A DNA stretch of 15,242 bases from Desulfobacula sp. (GTDB lineage Bacteria > Desulfobacterota > Desulfobacteria > Desulfobacterales > Desulfobacteraceae). The translations under genes were made by a program, and so were the position numbers. The notes below the pieces were generated by a model. It worked only from the letters and a program-made list of their open reading frames with translations, did not search any database and was not told where the DNA came from. This document shows positions 7,353-15,161 of this stretch, one piece after another; positions within the stretch are counted from its first letter, which is position 1, and each line of letters starts with the position of its first letter. The stretch covers positions 1 to 15,242 of the forward strand of contig JAGLNZ010000111.1 of assembly GCA_023139225.1 (NCBI GenBank), in the 5' to 3' direction.

Positions 7353-8333
7353 TTATTGTTTAGGATCTGAGTCTGACTCGGGTGTGGCAATCTGGTCTCT
7401 CATCTTGGTGTCTGCGGAAATATTCTGCATCCTGTAATAATCCATGATACCCATATTACCGCTTCTGAAAGCCTCTGCCATGGCCAGGGGCACCTGGGCC
7501 TCGGCTTCTACTACCTTGGCACGCATTTCCTGGACACGGGCTTTCATTTCCTGTTCCTGGGCAAAGGCCATGGCACGCTTTTCCTCGGCTTTTGCCTGGG
7601 CAATCTTCTTATCTGCCTCGGCCCGGTCGGTTTCCAATTCAGCCCCTATATTTTTACCCACATCCACATCAGCAATATCAATGGATAAAATCTCATAGGC
7701 CGTACCTGCATCCAGGCCTTTTGATAGAACTGTCTTTGATATCGAATCCGGATTTTCAAGCACTTCCTTGTGGGTGACGGCTGATCCGATAGTGGTTACA
7801 ATACCTTCCCCCACCCTTGCAAGAATGGTTTCTTCTCCGGCGCCACCGACCAGGCGGTCGATATTGGCCCGGACCGTAACCCTTGATATGGCTTTGAGCT
7901 GAATACCGTCCTTTGCCATGGCTGCCACCAGGGGGGTCTCAATGACTTTCGGGTTAACAGACATCTGAACTGCTTCCAGCACATTCCTTCCTGCAAGATC
8001 AATGGCCACGGCACGGTTAAAGACAAGTTCGATATTGGCTTTGTCCGCCGCAATGAGTGCCTGGACAACACGGCTGACATTGCCGCCTGCAAGAAAGTGG
8101 GACTCAAGATCATCCGAGCTAAGTTCAATGCCGGCTTTAACCGCCATGATTTTGGATTCAACAATCAGCTTTGGCGGAACTTTCCTGATCCTCATAAAAA
8201 TAATATTGATTAGACCGATCTTTGCACCGGACACCAATGCCTGGATCCATAAGGTGATATAGGAAAAAATAAAATAAAATAAAACCAGAGCTATAATGCC
8301 TGCTATAACGAACAAAATATACATAAAATCCAT
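7353..8333 (-). CDS. floA: Flotillin-like protein FloA (SPFH family)
   Basis: A 326-residue protein, the usual FloA length. An N-terminal hydrophobic hairpin region (about residues 4-50) is followed by the [19 protein letters not shown] segment typical of FloA. The SPFH core comes next, then an Ala/Glu/Lys-rich coiled coil (about 225-280) and the conserved tail [15 protein letters not shown]. FloA assembles into cholesterol-independent, lipid-raft-like membrane domains that organise signalling, secretion and protease complexes. The start ATG has AAGGAG (8343-8348) 9 nt upstream. It lies 19 nt downstream of the short nfeD gene; the nfeD-floA pairing is a well-known conserved association. The extra SPFH protein at 2439-3428 belongs to a different branch (HflC/prohibitin-like). 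Confidence 0.95.
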   Translation of the reverse strand: MDFMYILFVIAGIIALVLFYFIFSYITLWIQALVSGAKIGLINIIFMRIRKVPPKLIVESKIMAVKAGIELSSDDLESHFLAGGNVSRVVQALIAADKANIELVFNRAVAIDLAGRNVLEAVQMSVNPKVIETPLVAAMAKDGIQLKAISRVTVRANIDRLVGGAGEETILARVGEGIVTTIGSAVTHKEVLENPDSISKTVLSKGLDAGTAYEILSIDIADVDVGKNIGAELETDRAEADKKIAQAKAEEKRAMAFAQEQEMKARVQEMRAKVVEAEAQVPLAMAEAFRSGNMGIMDYYRMQNISADTKMRDQIATPESDSDPKQ

Positions 8334-8352
8334 TAAAACTTTCTCCTTTTAT

Positions 8353-8826
8353 TTAAGATTGTTCAACAATGATCCGGTTGCCGGAAACATTTGTGACAAT
8401 AATGGGCGTATCCGCATCGATATATTCTCCATCAGTCACCACATCCACACGCTGTGAATTAATCTCGGCCATTCCTGACGGACGAAGATCGGTGACAGAC
8501 CTTCCTTTCATATTTATATAAGCTTCATACACCTCTTTTTGAGAAACCACTCCATCCTTTTTTGACAGCTCCCGCTTCAGTGCCAAAGGTGACTTGGCCA
8601 GTATTTTCATGCCGGCAATAAGCAAAACAGGAACCAGGACAATATCCAAACCCGCCAACACCATTCCGGCTGTTGTAGATATACTTGTATACACTAGATA
8701 TAAAGAATAAAAAAATACGGTAAGCGCGATAGCGGTTAACAGTCCCAATGACGGAATAAAAACTTCAGCAATGATGACCAAAAATCCGATCAATTGAAGA
8801 AGAATGGGTAAGATATAGGGTTTCAT
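8353..8826 (-). CDS. Short NfeD-family membrane protein (no protease domain)
   Basis: A 157-residue protein with three hydrophobic segments (about 5-25, 28-48 and 53-75), then a linker and a C-terminal OB-fold NfeD domain (about 107-157). The domain carries the signature GRSVTDLRPSGMAEI and ends with an NRIIVE strand. This matches the truncated NfeD1b class, which lacks the ClpP-like domain and is usually encoded beside an SPFH partner. The OB fold is thought to mediate contact with the flotillin. Start ATG at 8824-8826 with AAAGG (8833-8837) 6 nt upstream; 16 nt from the stop of the full-length nfeD. Both NfeD forms therefore sit in one operon with one FloA, so they may form mixed complexes. 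Confidence 0.9.
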   Translation of the reverse strand: MKPYILPILLQLIGFLVIIAEVFIPSLGLLTAIALTVFFYSLYLVYTSISTTAGMVLAGLDIVLVPVLLIAGMKILAKSPLALKRELSKKDGVVSQKEVYEAYINMKGRSVTDLRPSGMAEINSQRVDVVTDGEYIDADTPIIVTNVSGNRIIVEQS

Positions 8827-8842
8827 TCCAAGCCTTTACATT

Positions 8843-10303
8843 TCAGGATGTTTTGGGTTTAACAATTACACGATTTTGTTCTATTTTGTCAACCAGAACA
8901 GATGTTCCCCTGTCAATAAATTCACCCCGGGTGATGGCATCAATCTTTTTTTTGTTTATCATTACCTTTCCCGCCGGACGAAGAAATGTGTGGGCAATCC
9001 CCGTATCGCCCGGTTTCACTGCCAAAGCCGTTGTGGTATCCACATGGGAGTGCGAAAGGGTGGCTTCAAGATAAGGCCCTTTCATGATTTTTGACAATTG
9101 CGGCAGAATAAACCGCATCATGAACAAAGATATGAGAAAGGCAAACATAAAAGAGCCCAGTACATGTGCCAGGTTTTTCATCAATAAGGCGCCTTCCCAT
9201 GGCAATGAGGGATCAGGTATCACAAAGCCCTGAAAAGAAAGAACAAGGCCCGCTGCAATAATTAAAAGCCCTGAAATGCCTGCAACACCAAATCCGGGAA
9301 GAACAAACACCTCTACCCCAAGGAGAAGAATTCCAACAAGCAAGATTAATAATTCCGTATGGTCTGCAAGGCCGACCAGATATTGACTAAAGAATACCAG
9401 GCCAAGGCATGTTATACCGACAATACCGGGTATGCCAAACCCCGGGGCCTTTATTTCCGTATATATGGCACCGATTCCAATCAACATCAATATGGGTAAA
9501 AAGGGCTGGAGAAACCTTACGATGCTTTCAGACCAGGATTCTTCAATGGTAATGATATCAATTGATTCATAACCTAAAAGTGACAAGACTTCGTTTATAT
9601 CTTTTACGCTTTTTTGGGAAAACCCGAAATCAACGGCTTCGGCATCATCCATGGTTAAAAGTTCTCCCTTGGCAACGATCGTCTTTTTAGCAGTGATCTT
9701 TTTTTTCTCATCTTTCGTCAGATCATCATAAGCTTTTTTCTTCATAAAACTTTTTTTGCCGTCCATCACCACCTGGTAGACTTCCATATCAACGGTGACC
9801 ATAGATTCTGCCAGCACCACAGGATAATTATTTTTCTTTGCCAGGGCACGAAATTTTGCCCTGAGAACAGTCTGAACTTTTTCTCCGGCCATTTTCTGGC
9901 CTTCCTGGGTGTTGATAATGGGTGCGCAATCCCCGATAATGGTATTTTCTTTCATGAATAATAAATTTGATGAAAGGGCAATCAGGGCACCTGCAGAAAT
10001 AGCTCTTTTTTCCACAAATGCAATGGTTTTTCCTTTTGGCACATTGGAAATCACATCCACAATGTCCAGCGCCGCATCCACCCTGCCGCCAAATGTATCC
10101 ATTTTAAAAACAAATACAGCATCGGTTTCATTTTTGATTTCTTCCAGGGCTCTTTTGACATAGGCCGCCATGCCTGGCTCTACTGTACCGGAAACAGGAA
10201 TAATATAAACTTTTTGTTTTTCCTGGGAGGCATAAAGTGCGTTTCCCAAAAAAAGAACACATAAACCTGCCAGGATAAAAATTAAATATTTTTTTTGCTT
10301 CAT
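8843..10303 (-). CDS. Full-length NfeD: membrane-bound ClpP-class serine protease with OB domain
   Basis: A 486-residue protein. A signal peptide (about 1-24, likely cleaved after LYA) precedes a ClpP/SppA-like domain (about 30-255). Its predicted nucleophile is Ser102 in AISAGALIAL and its predicted general base Lys141 in GEKVQ. The 39-residue spacing is close to the Ser-Lys pair of the archaeal PH1510 protease, the family model. About residues 263-405 contain several membrane segments with the Gly-rich PGFGIPGIVG and LPGFGVAGISG loops. The C-terminal OB domain (about 430-486) has an FLRPAGKVMI signature. In archaea this family cleaves the C-terminus of the partner SPFH (stomatin) protein, so processing of FloA or of a membrane substrate is plausible here. 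First gene of a four-gene operon. Only a weak AGAG stands upstream of the ATG. Confidence 0.92.
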   Translation of the reverse strand: MKQKKYLIFILAGLCVLFLGNALYASQEKQKVYIIPVSGTVEPGMAAYVKRALEEIKNETDAVFVFKMDTFGGRVDAALDIVDVISNVPKGKTIAFVEKRAISAGALIALSSNLLFMKENTIIGDCAPIINTQEGQKMAGEKVQTVLRAKFRALAKKNNYPVVLAESMVTVDMEVYQVVMDGKKSFMKKKAYDDLTKDEKKKITAKKTIVAKGELLTMDDAEAVDFGFSQKSVKDINEVLSLLGYESIDIITIEESWSESIVRFLQPFLPILMLIGIGAIYTEIKAPGFGIPGIVGITCLGLVFFSQYLVGLADHTELLILLVGILLLGVEVFVLPGFGVAGISGLLIIAAGLVLSFQGFVIPDPSLPWEGALLMKNLAHVLGSFMFAFLISLFMMRFILPQLSKIMKGPYLEATLSHSHVDTTTALAVKPGDTGIAHTFLRPAGKVMINKKKIDAITRGEFIDRGTSVLVDKIEQNRVIVKPKTS

Positions 10304-10342
10304 TTAAACTTTTCTCTTTGAATAAGGATCATTTTATTTTTT

Positions 10343-10371
10343 AAGATAGATAATTTTGCCTTTAAGGTCAA
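10343..10371 (-). promoter_or_regulatory. Candidate promoter of the nfeD-floA operon
   Basis: Read on the - strand, TTGACC (10371-10366) and TATCTT (10348-10343) are 17 bp apart. The -35 is near consensus; the -10 matches at four of six positions. Transcription would start near 10336, about 33 nt before the nfeD ATG. The remaining bases of this 170-bp gap (10304-10473) show no gene. Confidence 0.4.
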
Positions 10372-10473
10372 GGGCGCGTAAGGGTTTATCTGGATATTTG
10401 CCATAAGAAATTTACCAAAATCCATTCCAGGCTATTCACCTTACGGGAGCGTTATGGATCCCAAGCCTTTTTT

Positions 10474-11019
10474 TTATATTAAAGAACTGATACTGAGGGT
10501 TTCAAACAGGTTACACCAGGTATCTACAAGTTTTTTAGTCCGGTTGTTTAACCTTCTGGCAATAAGAACGCTGAGCCTGGAACTTAATAGGTATCCCGTC
10601 TCAGTATCCCTGCTGAACAATAATTTAAGTTTGGATGCCGGTATTAGTATGATTTCACAGTCACTTGTGCATGTTGCCGTTGCCGTCATTTTTTCAGGTT
10701 CAACAAGTGCAGACCATCCGAAAATTTCCTTGTTTTTAACCTCTTCAATAATTATGGGCCTCTCAAATGTTTCCTCGTGTTTACGGATATATTCTTCGTA
10801 CTTGATGTCTTTTGTTACGATTGTTTCTTTAAAGATAATATTCAGTTCCACATCCCCTTCTATAATCCCATAGAGATTTCTCGCCGGTTCATTGCTTTGA
10901 AAAACAATGCTGCCCTTATCGTAAGACTGGACAATACTGAACCCTTCGATTTCAGACAGCCTTTCCCGGGATATGTCCGAAAAAAACGGGAATTGGAACA
11001 AATCAATTTTTTTGTTCAT
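10474..11019 (-). CDS. Cyclic-nucleotide-binding-fold protein without DNA-binding domain
   Basis: A 181-residue protein with the beta-roll of the CRP/cNMP-binding family (about residues 10-150). It begins FPFFSDISRERL, runs through GIIEGDVEL and ends in a helix (about 150-175), with no HTH after it. The phosphate-binding cassette reads EIFGWSALVEPEKMTATATC. Where CRP has FGE and an Arg, this has Trp102 and Met111, so canonical cAMP binding is doubtful. A roughly 30-residue charged insertion (about 64-97) lies just before the cassette. It could be a ligand-binding regulatory subunit for another protein, or bind a different ligand. Start ATG at 11017-11019 has a strong AAGGAG (11026-11031) 6 nt upstream. 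It lies 88 nt downstream of the binding-protein gene and could share its transcript. Confidence 0.85.
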   Translation of the reverse strand: MNKKIDLFQFPFFSDISRERLSEIEGFSIVQSYDKGSIVFQSNEPARNLYGIIEGDVELNIIFKETIVTKDIKYEEYIRKHEETFERPIIIEEVKNKEIFGWSALVEPEKMTATATCTSDCEIILIPASKLKLLFSRDTETGYLLSSRLSVLIARRLNNRTKKLVDTWCNLFETLSISSLI

Positions 11020-11107
11020 AATTAGCTCCTTTGATTATATTTAAAAGTTAAATATTAAAACCGCCCTCTTTCATAGCAGTCAGAAAAGCATTGGACTGTT
11101 CAAAATA

Positions 11108-12235
11108 CTATTTGAGTTCAACAAAAATACCATTCTGCACCTGGAAAACAGAAAAACCCGTACCGGTTGCGTCACCGCGCTCATCAAAACTGATATTGCC
11201 AATGGGTGTTTGTACGGATTCTGATTTAAGGGCTTTGGACACTTTGTCATAGTCCAGTGATCCTGCCTTCTCAACGGCATTGGCCAGTGCCAGTACTGCA
11301 GCATAGGCATTCAGAAAAAATGCGCCGGGTTCCTCTTCATACTTATTTTTGTATACCTTAATTACATCAAGGGTCATTTTAATATCAGAGGTATCCCTTG
11401 GGGCAGTGGCATAGACACCTTCTGCAGATTGCCCTGAGGCTGCGATAAAGGATTCATCCTTAATCCCGTCTCCTGAAATAAAAACGGTGTTCATTTTCTT
11501 GACACGCATCTGCCTGACAATTCTTGATGCACCTGGATGATATCCGCTATATATCACCGCATCTGCTTTGGACTTTTTGATTTTCTGGACAAACTGGGTA
11601 TAGTTGATGGAACCTGTACTCACACCTTCATATAACACAATTTTCTGTTTATCTGTTTTTTCCAGTATATCCTTTACATACCCTGCAAGACCTTTTCCAT
11701 AAACGCTTTTATCATGAACAATTGCAATTCTCTTTAATTTTAATTGATTGATGGCCAATTCAATCTGGACAAGGGCCTGGGTATCGTCGGAAGCTATCGT
11801 TCTGTAAAAATTAGGATAATTGCCGCTCTTGGTCAATTCCGGATTTGTTGCCGAAGGTGAAATCGTTATGATATTTGCATTCTTGTATGTATCAAGCGCG
11901 GCAAATGTTGCGCCGCTGCAGATATGTCCGATGACGGCATGAATATCCTGTGACATGAGTTTTGATGCGACAATCAATGCATGTTTAGGCAGGCATAAAT
12001 CATCTTCAGCAATAATTTTAACCTGCCTGCCGAGTATTCCACCCTTAGAATTTATATCCCGGACCGCAAGTTCCGCGCCTCTTAATCCTGAAATACCATA
12101 AGAGGCGAGTTCACCGGTTTTAACGACAGCAACACCAAGCCTGAAGGGTTCTGCGGCAACACTTGTCCGGATCAAAAAAGAAACCATGAAAAATGCAGAA
12201 ATAATAATAAACCATTTTTTAATGTAATTATTCAT
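11108..12235 (-). CDS. Branched-chain amino acid-type periplasmic substrate-binding protein (LivJ/LivK family)
   Basis: 375 residues from the ATG at 12235. An ATG two codons upstream (12241) is in frame, but the Shine-Dalgarno AAGGA (12244-12248) is 8 nt from 12235 and only 2 nt from 12241. The signal peptide runs over residues 1-28 (basic YIKK, hydrophobic core, SVAA cleavage site). The mature part is a type I periplasmic binding fold beginning FRLGVAVVKTG. Cys81 and Cys106 are spaced 25 apart, as in the LivJ disulfide, and GHICSG plus SPSATNPELT match the LivJ ligand loops. It probably binds Leu/Ile/Val or a related amino acid in the periplasm and hands it to an ABC permease. No permease or ATPase gene is adjacent, so it is an orphan here: it may feed a transporter encoded elsewhere or act in sensing. 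Confidence 0.9.
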   Translation of the reverse strand: MNNYIKKWFIIISAFFMVSFLIRTSVAAEPFRLGVAVVKTGELASYGISGLRGAELAVRDINSKGGILGRQVKIIAEDDLCLPKHALIVASKLMSQDIHAVIGHICSGATFAALDTYKNANIITISPSATNPELTKSGNYPNFYRTIASDDTQALVQIELAINQLKLKRIAIVHDKSVYGKGLAGYVKDILEKTDKQKIVLYEGVSTGSINYTQFVQKIKKSKADAVIYSGYHPGASRIVRQMRVKKMNTVFISGDGIKDESFIAASGQSAEGVYATAPRDTSDIKMTLDVIKVYKNKYEEEPGAFFLNAYAAVLALANAVEKAGSLDYDKVSKALKSESVQTPIGNISFDERGDATGTGFSVFQVQNGIFVELK

Positions 12236-12243
12236 AATCATTT

Positions 12244-12248
12244 TCCTT
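12244..12248 (-). promoter_or_regulatory. Ribosome binding site deciding the start of the binding-protein gene
   Basis: AAGGA on the - strand lies 8 nt from the ATG at 12233-12235 but only 2 nt from the ATG at 12239-12241, favouring the inner start. Confidence 0.6.
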
Positions 12249-12354
12249 TCTTAAGTTGATTGACATTACTATTACCTTACTTATAAAAATCGGGGATTTA
12301 CAGGTTCATCGTCTAATTTGGATATTCCGGCTTCAATGCAGAAAGATGTGAATT

Positions 12355-12383
12355 ATTATATTAAACTTTATTAAAACAATCAA
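12355..12383 (-). promoter_or_regulatory. Sigma70-like promoter for the LivJ-type gene
   Basis: On the - strand TTGATT (12383-12378) and a perfect TATAAT (12360-12355) are 17 bp apart. Transcription would begin near 12348, with a leader of about 110 nt. The -35 sits within an AT-rich dyad (AAAACAA at 12373-12379, TTGTTTT at 12393-12399) directly after the stop of the upstream exporter gene; that dyad lacks GC pairs and is a poor terminator. Confidence 0.6.
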
Positions 12384-12402
12384 TTAAAGAATTTGTTTTC
12401 CA

Positions 12403-13266
12403 TCAGGAATCAGAGTTTGACCGGATGGCTACAATGACGGCAGAAGATAAGATCAACGCAGTTCCTACCATCTGCAGCCAGCCGATATGCTGTCCTAAAA
12501 ACAGGGATGCCAGGACCATTGTTGTTACCGGCTCAAAGGTGGACAGCATGGATGCATTAACAGCGCCGGATAATTTCATCCCTTGAAAATAAGTATATAT
12601 GGCAACCACGGTTGAAAGGATGGCAATGGCTATGATGTTCATCCAGCAAGAACCTTGTGTTGGAAAGAAAAACCCCGACTTTATATTATAAAAAAAATAA
12701 AGGACTACAGCAGAAGCAATGACAACAAGGCTTGATGTAAAAGCGTCGTTTCTGCTCATTACTCTGGCCCCGGCAATGGTGTATACTGAATAAATCAATG
12801 CCGCACCGATCCCAAGCATAATTCCTTTCATATTTCCATTGGTCTCAACCCCAACAACCAGTATGGTTCCCGAAATAGCGATACACAAGGCAAAAAGCTT
12901 ATTTTTTGTTAAGATTTCATCCAGGAAAAAAACAGACAGGACAGCAACAAAGACCGGATATAAGTAAAGCAAAATTGCCACAAGCGATGGGGGAATAAGT
13001 GTCAATGCCGTGAAATAACAATATGACTGGCCCGCATATCCTATCAATCCCATGGCAATAAGCGTATAAAGGTCTTTTCCCTTTGGAAATTTTCTTTTTT
13101 GCAGCAATGCAATGGGCAGCATGACTATCACTGCAATGAAAAACCTGTAAAAAAGCAAAGAATGGGTATAGATCCCGGAAAGGTAGGCAAACTTTGCAAA
13201 AATGGCCATGGCACCAAAGGATGCCGCTGAAATCAATATCAACCCTATCCCAAGTATTTGACTCAT
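12403..13266 (-). CDS. EamA/DMT-family 10-TM transporter
   Basis: A 287-residue very hydrophobic protein with about ten membrane helices arranged as two EamA repeats (about 5-135 and 148-280). Family features include the PPSLVAILLYLYPVFVA segment at the end of the first repeat and LSTFEPVTTMVLA in the second. Members of the drug/metabolite transporter superfamily mostly export amino acids or other small metabolites from the cytoplasm; the substrate cannot be read from sequence. The ATG lies 7 nt after the stop of the LysR gene with no clear ribosome binding site, so translation is probably coupled to lysR. A second EamA protein at 14322-15161 is only distantly similar, so this is not a recent duplication. 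Confidence 0.88.
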   Translation of the reverse strand: MSQILGIGLILISAASFGAMAIFAKFAYLSGIYTHSLLFYRFFIAVIVMLPIALLQKRKFPKGKDLYTLIAMGLIGYAGQSYCYFTALTLIPPSLVAILLYLYPVFVAVLSVFFLDEILTKNKLFALCIAISGTILVVGVETNGNMKGIMLGIGAALIYSVYTIAGARVMSRNDAFTSSLVVIASAVVLYFFYNIKSGFFFPTQGSCWMNIIAIAILSTVVAIYTYFQGMKLSGAVNASMLSTFEPVTTMVLASLFLGQHIGWLQMVGTALILSSAVIVAIRSNSDS

Positions 13267-13273
13267 ATAATAT

Positions 13274-14209
13274 TTATTTTAAACTCTCTTTTGTCTTTAT
13301 CTGTTTTTTAAAAAAGGCCTGGAAAGTTTCTTCAGTCAAGGTAGGCTTCTTGTCTCTGAGTTGAACAAAAGAAATTTTATTAATCACTTTTTCTTTAAAG
13401 GGGAAAATTGGAATTATTTTCCCTGTTTCAATTTCATTCCAGATCAGATGATCTGCCGTAATGGCAAGCCCCATTCCAAGCCTGACACAATTTAAAAGTG
13501 CCTGGTGACTTTCAATAGCCATGATGATATTAAATTTTGAAATTGATTTTTTAAAATAATGCCAGAACCAGTGTTTCAAAATAACAGGCTCATGCTCATC
13601 AGTTATAAAATCCATTGACACAAGGGTTTCAAATGAAACCTTTTTCTTCATCTTATTTTCAAAATATTCTTTTGAACCTGCCAGGACAAAGATTTCTTCT
13701 GCCAGGGGTTCTATTTTATATAGTTCCGGTCTTCCAAAAAACTGATCCTTAGCCGAAAAATAATCAAGCACTGCAAAATCAAGCAGGCCGTTATTTAACA
13801 TATCAAGGAGCTGGTCCGGCTCTTCAAGCCTGATTCTAAAGGTCACCTGGTTGTATTTTTTTCTAAAGGCATGACAAATGGCCGGGAAATATGTCTTACC
13901 AAATTCAAGGGGCGCACCAATTCTGAGCAGTCCATAGGGGTGATCCATTGGTTTTGAAATATTTCCTATTGCACTGCCTAGGTTTTCAATAAATGGTTTT
14001 ACCATGTCAAATAATTTATCTGCTGCCCGGGTGGGAATAATCTTTTTATGGCACCTGATAAACAAAGAAGTCTTTATTTCAGATTCAAGTTTTTTTATGT
14101 GCTGGCTTACGCCCGGCTGGGTAAGATGAAGGTCTTTGGCCGCCATATTCATGCTTTGCAATAAATAAACATGGTAAAACACTTTTAATCTGTTTAAATC
14201 AGGTAGCAT
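13274..14209 (-). CDS. LysR-family transcriptional regulator
   Basis: 311 residues, normal for the family. The N-terminal winged HTH (about 3-61) contains the MAAKDLHLTQPGVSQHIKKL recognition region, followed by a linker helix. The co-inducer domain (about 90-300) has two alpha/beta lobes, with LRIGAPLEFGKTY opening the first. The unlinked effector is unknown. The gene is followed within 7 nt by an EamA exporter on the same strand and faces a second exporter divergently across a 112-bp gap. That is the standard layout for a LysR protein that represses itself and activates its neighbour. No Shine-Dalgarno is obvious before the ATG at 14207-14209, although a promoter-like TTGTTT-N17-TATAAA precedes it. 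Confidence 0.92.
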   Translation of the reverse strand: MLPDLNRLKVFYHVYLLQSMNMAAKDLHLTQPGVSQHIKKLESEIKTSLFIRCHKKIIPTRAADKLFDMVKPFIENLGSAIGNISKPMDHPYGLLRIGAPLEFGKTYFPAICHAFRKKYNQVTFRIRLEEPDQLLDMLNNGLLDFAVLDYFSAKDQFFGRPELYKIEPLAEEIFVLAGSKEYFENKMKKKVSFETLVSMDFITDEHEPVILKHWFWHYFKKSISKFNIIMAIESHQALLNCVRLGMGLAITADHLIWNEIETGKIIPIFPFKEKVINKISFVQLRDKKPTLTEETFQAFFKKQIKTKESLK

Positions 14210-14218
14210 AATTTATAC

Positions 14219-14233
14219 TTATTCAATAAATAA
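14219..14233. promoter_or_regulatory. Dyad in the lysR/exporter divergent gap, candidate LysR operator
   Basis: TTATT (14219-14223) and AATAA (14229-14233) form a 15-bp interrupted palindrome compatible with the LysR-type T-N11-A pattern. It lies between the predicted lysR start of transcription and its ATG. AATTTATA also occurs twice as a direct repeat in this gap (14210-14217 and 14251-14258, 41 bp apart). The gap is AT-rich, so chance is a real alternative. Confidence 0.35.
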
Positions 14234-14252
14234 TAAAGATTAATTTTACTAA

Positions 14253-14281
14253 TTTATAACTTTATCCTACCTTTAAAACAA
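14253..14281 (-). promoter_or_regulatory. Candidate promoter of lysR
   Basis: On the - strand TTGTTT (14281-14276) and TATAAA (14258-14253) are 17 bp apart, giving a start near 14246 and a leader of about 37 nt. The -35 matches consensus at three of six positions. Confidence 0.4.
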
Positions 14282-14321
14282 GAAAAAAATTGGGGCTGCA
14301 AACACTCATGAGGGTTTAAAA

Positions 14322-15161
14322 ATGTTACCGATTACATTATCCATACTTGCCTGTTTCGGCTGGGGCATAGCAGATTTTATAGGGGGTCTTAAAAGCCGAA
14401 GCCTGCCTACACTCAGTATTTTGGTAATCTCCTCTGTGACGGGAACTTTTCTTCTTGGCATAATGATTTTGTTGTTGAACTCTTCCCTGCCTAATGATCC
14501 TCAACTTTTCTGGGCCATCCCGGCCGGTCTCATCGGGATTGCTGCCATGTTTTTATTATACCGCAGTCTTGCTGTGGGGACGATGTCCATCCTGGCTCCT
14601 ATTAGTGCAACAGGTGTTATTCTGCCGGTTATCTGGGGCATTTTTTTTGGAGATACCCTCTCCGGGTTATGCATATTGGGCATTGTCATCGCCATTATAG
14701 GTTCATTAATGGCTGTCATGGAGAATGATCCTGAAAGAAAAAAGAGAAAGCTCACCAAAGGGGTCGGGCTTGCTATAGGGTCGGCTTTTTTCGTGGGACT
14801 ATATTTCATAACAATGGATATGGCATGTACCCATCACCCGATCTGGGCATCCATGATCATGAGATCATCCACACTCATCATTTTAATCCCTTTGCTCTTT
14901 TTTACAAAAGTAACAATTAACATCGGCAAAATTCAACTGGCCCCCATCCTTCTAATGGGCATCATGGACACCATGGCAGCCTTTTGTTTTGCCATGGCGA
15001 CCTCAAAGGGAATGCTTAGCCAGGTTGCTGTCATAAGTTCTTTGTATCCTGCGGTTACGATTATCCTTTCTACTGTTATCGCTGGTGAAAGAATACAAAA
15101 AATCCAAGTTTCAGGCGTCATTCTCGCCATAACAGGTGTCACGCTTATTTCTGCATTTTAA
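14322..15161 (+). CDS. EamA/DMT-family 10-TM transporter
   Basis: A 279-residue hydrophobic protein with about ten membrane helices in two EamA repeats (about 2-132 and 146-278). It opens with ILACFGWGIADFIGG. A charged cytoplasmic loop with a run of Lys/Arg (ERKKRK, about 138-143) separates the repeats, and the second repeat ends in AVISSLYPAVTIILS. It is likely a metabolite or amino-acid exporter; substrate unknown. ATG 14322 is preceded by GAGGG (14310-14314) at 7 nt. Divergent from the LysR gene, which probably regulates it. No clear terminator follows: a T-run at about 15195 lacks a convincing stem. The remaining 81 bases of the window hold nothing I can identify. Confidence 0.88.
   Translation: MLPITLSILACFGWGIADFIGGLKSRSLPTLSILVISSVTGTFLLGIMILLLNSSLPNDPQLFWAIPAGLIGIAAMFLLYRSLAVGTMSILAPISATGVILPVIWGIFFGDTLSGLCILGIVIAIIGSLMAVMENDPERKKRKLTKGVGLAIGSAFFVGLYFITMDMACTHHPIWASMIMRSSTLIILIPLLFFTKVTINIGKIQLAPILLMGIMDTMAAFCFAMATSKGMLSQVAVISSLYPAVTIILSTVIAGERIQKIQVSGVILAITGVTLISAF

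Noticed and set aside
10454..10873. 139-residue reading frame on the + strand
   Set aside because: It is antisense to the cyclic-nucleotide-fold gene, has no family features and no matching ribosome binding site; the - strand gene has a clear domain and AAGGAG.
11034..11055. TATAAT on the - strand (11039-11034) and an 8-bp AT dyad (ATATTTAA/TTAAATAT) before the cyclic-nucleotide-fold gene
   Set aside because: The -10 would place the transcription start inside the ribosome binding site and no -35 stands 16-18 bp upstream; the dyad is pure A/T around a 3-nt gap in AT-rich DNA.
12403..15161. The two EamA transporters as a recent duplication
   Set aside because: Their sequences share only family-level features and differ throughout, so they are separate family members.
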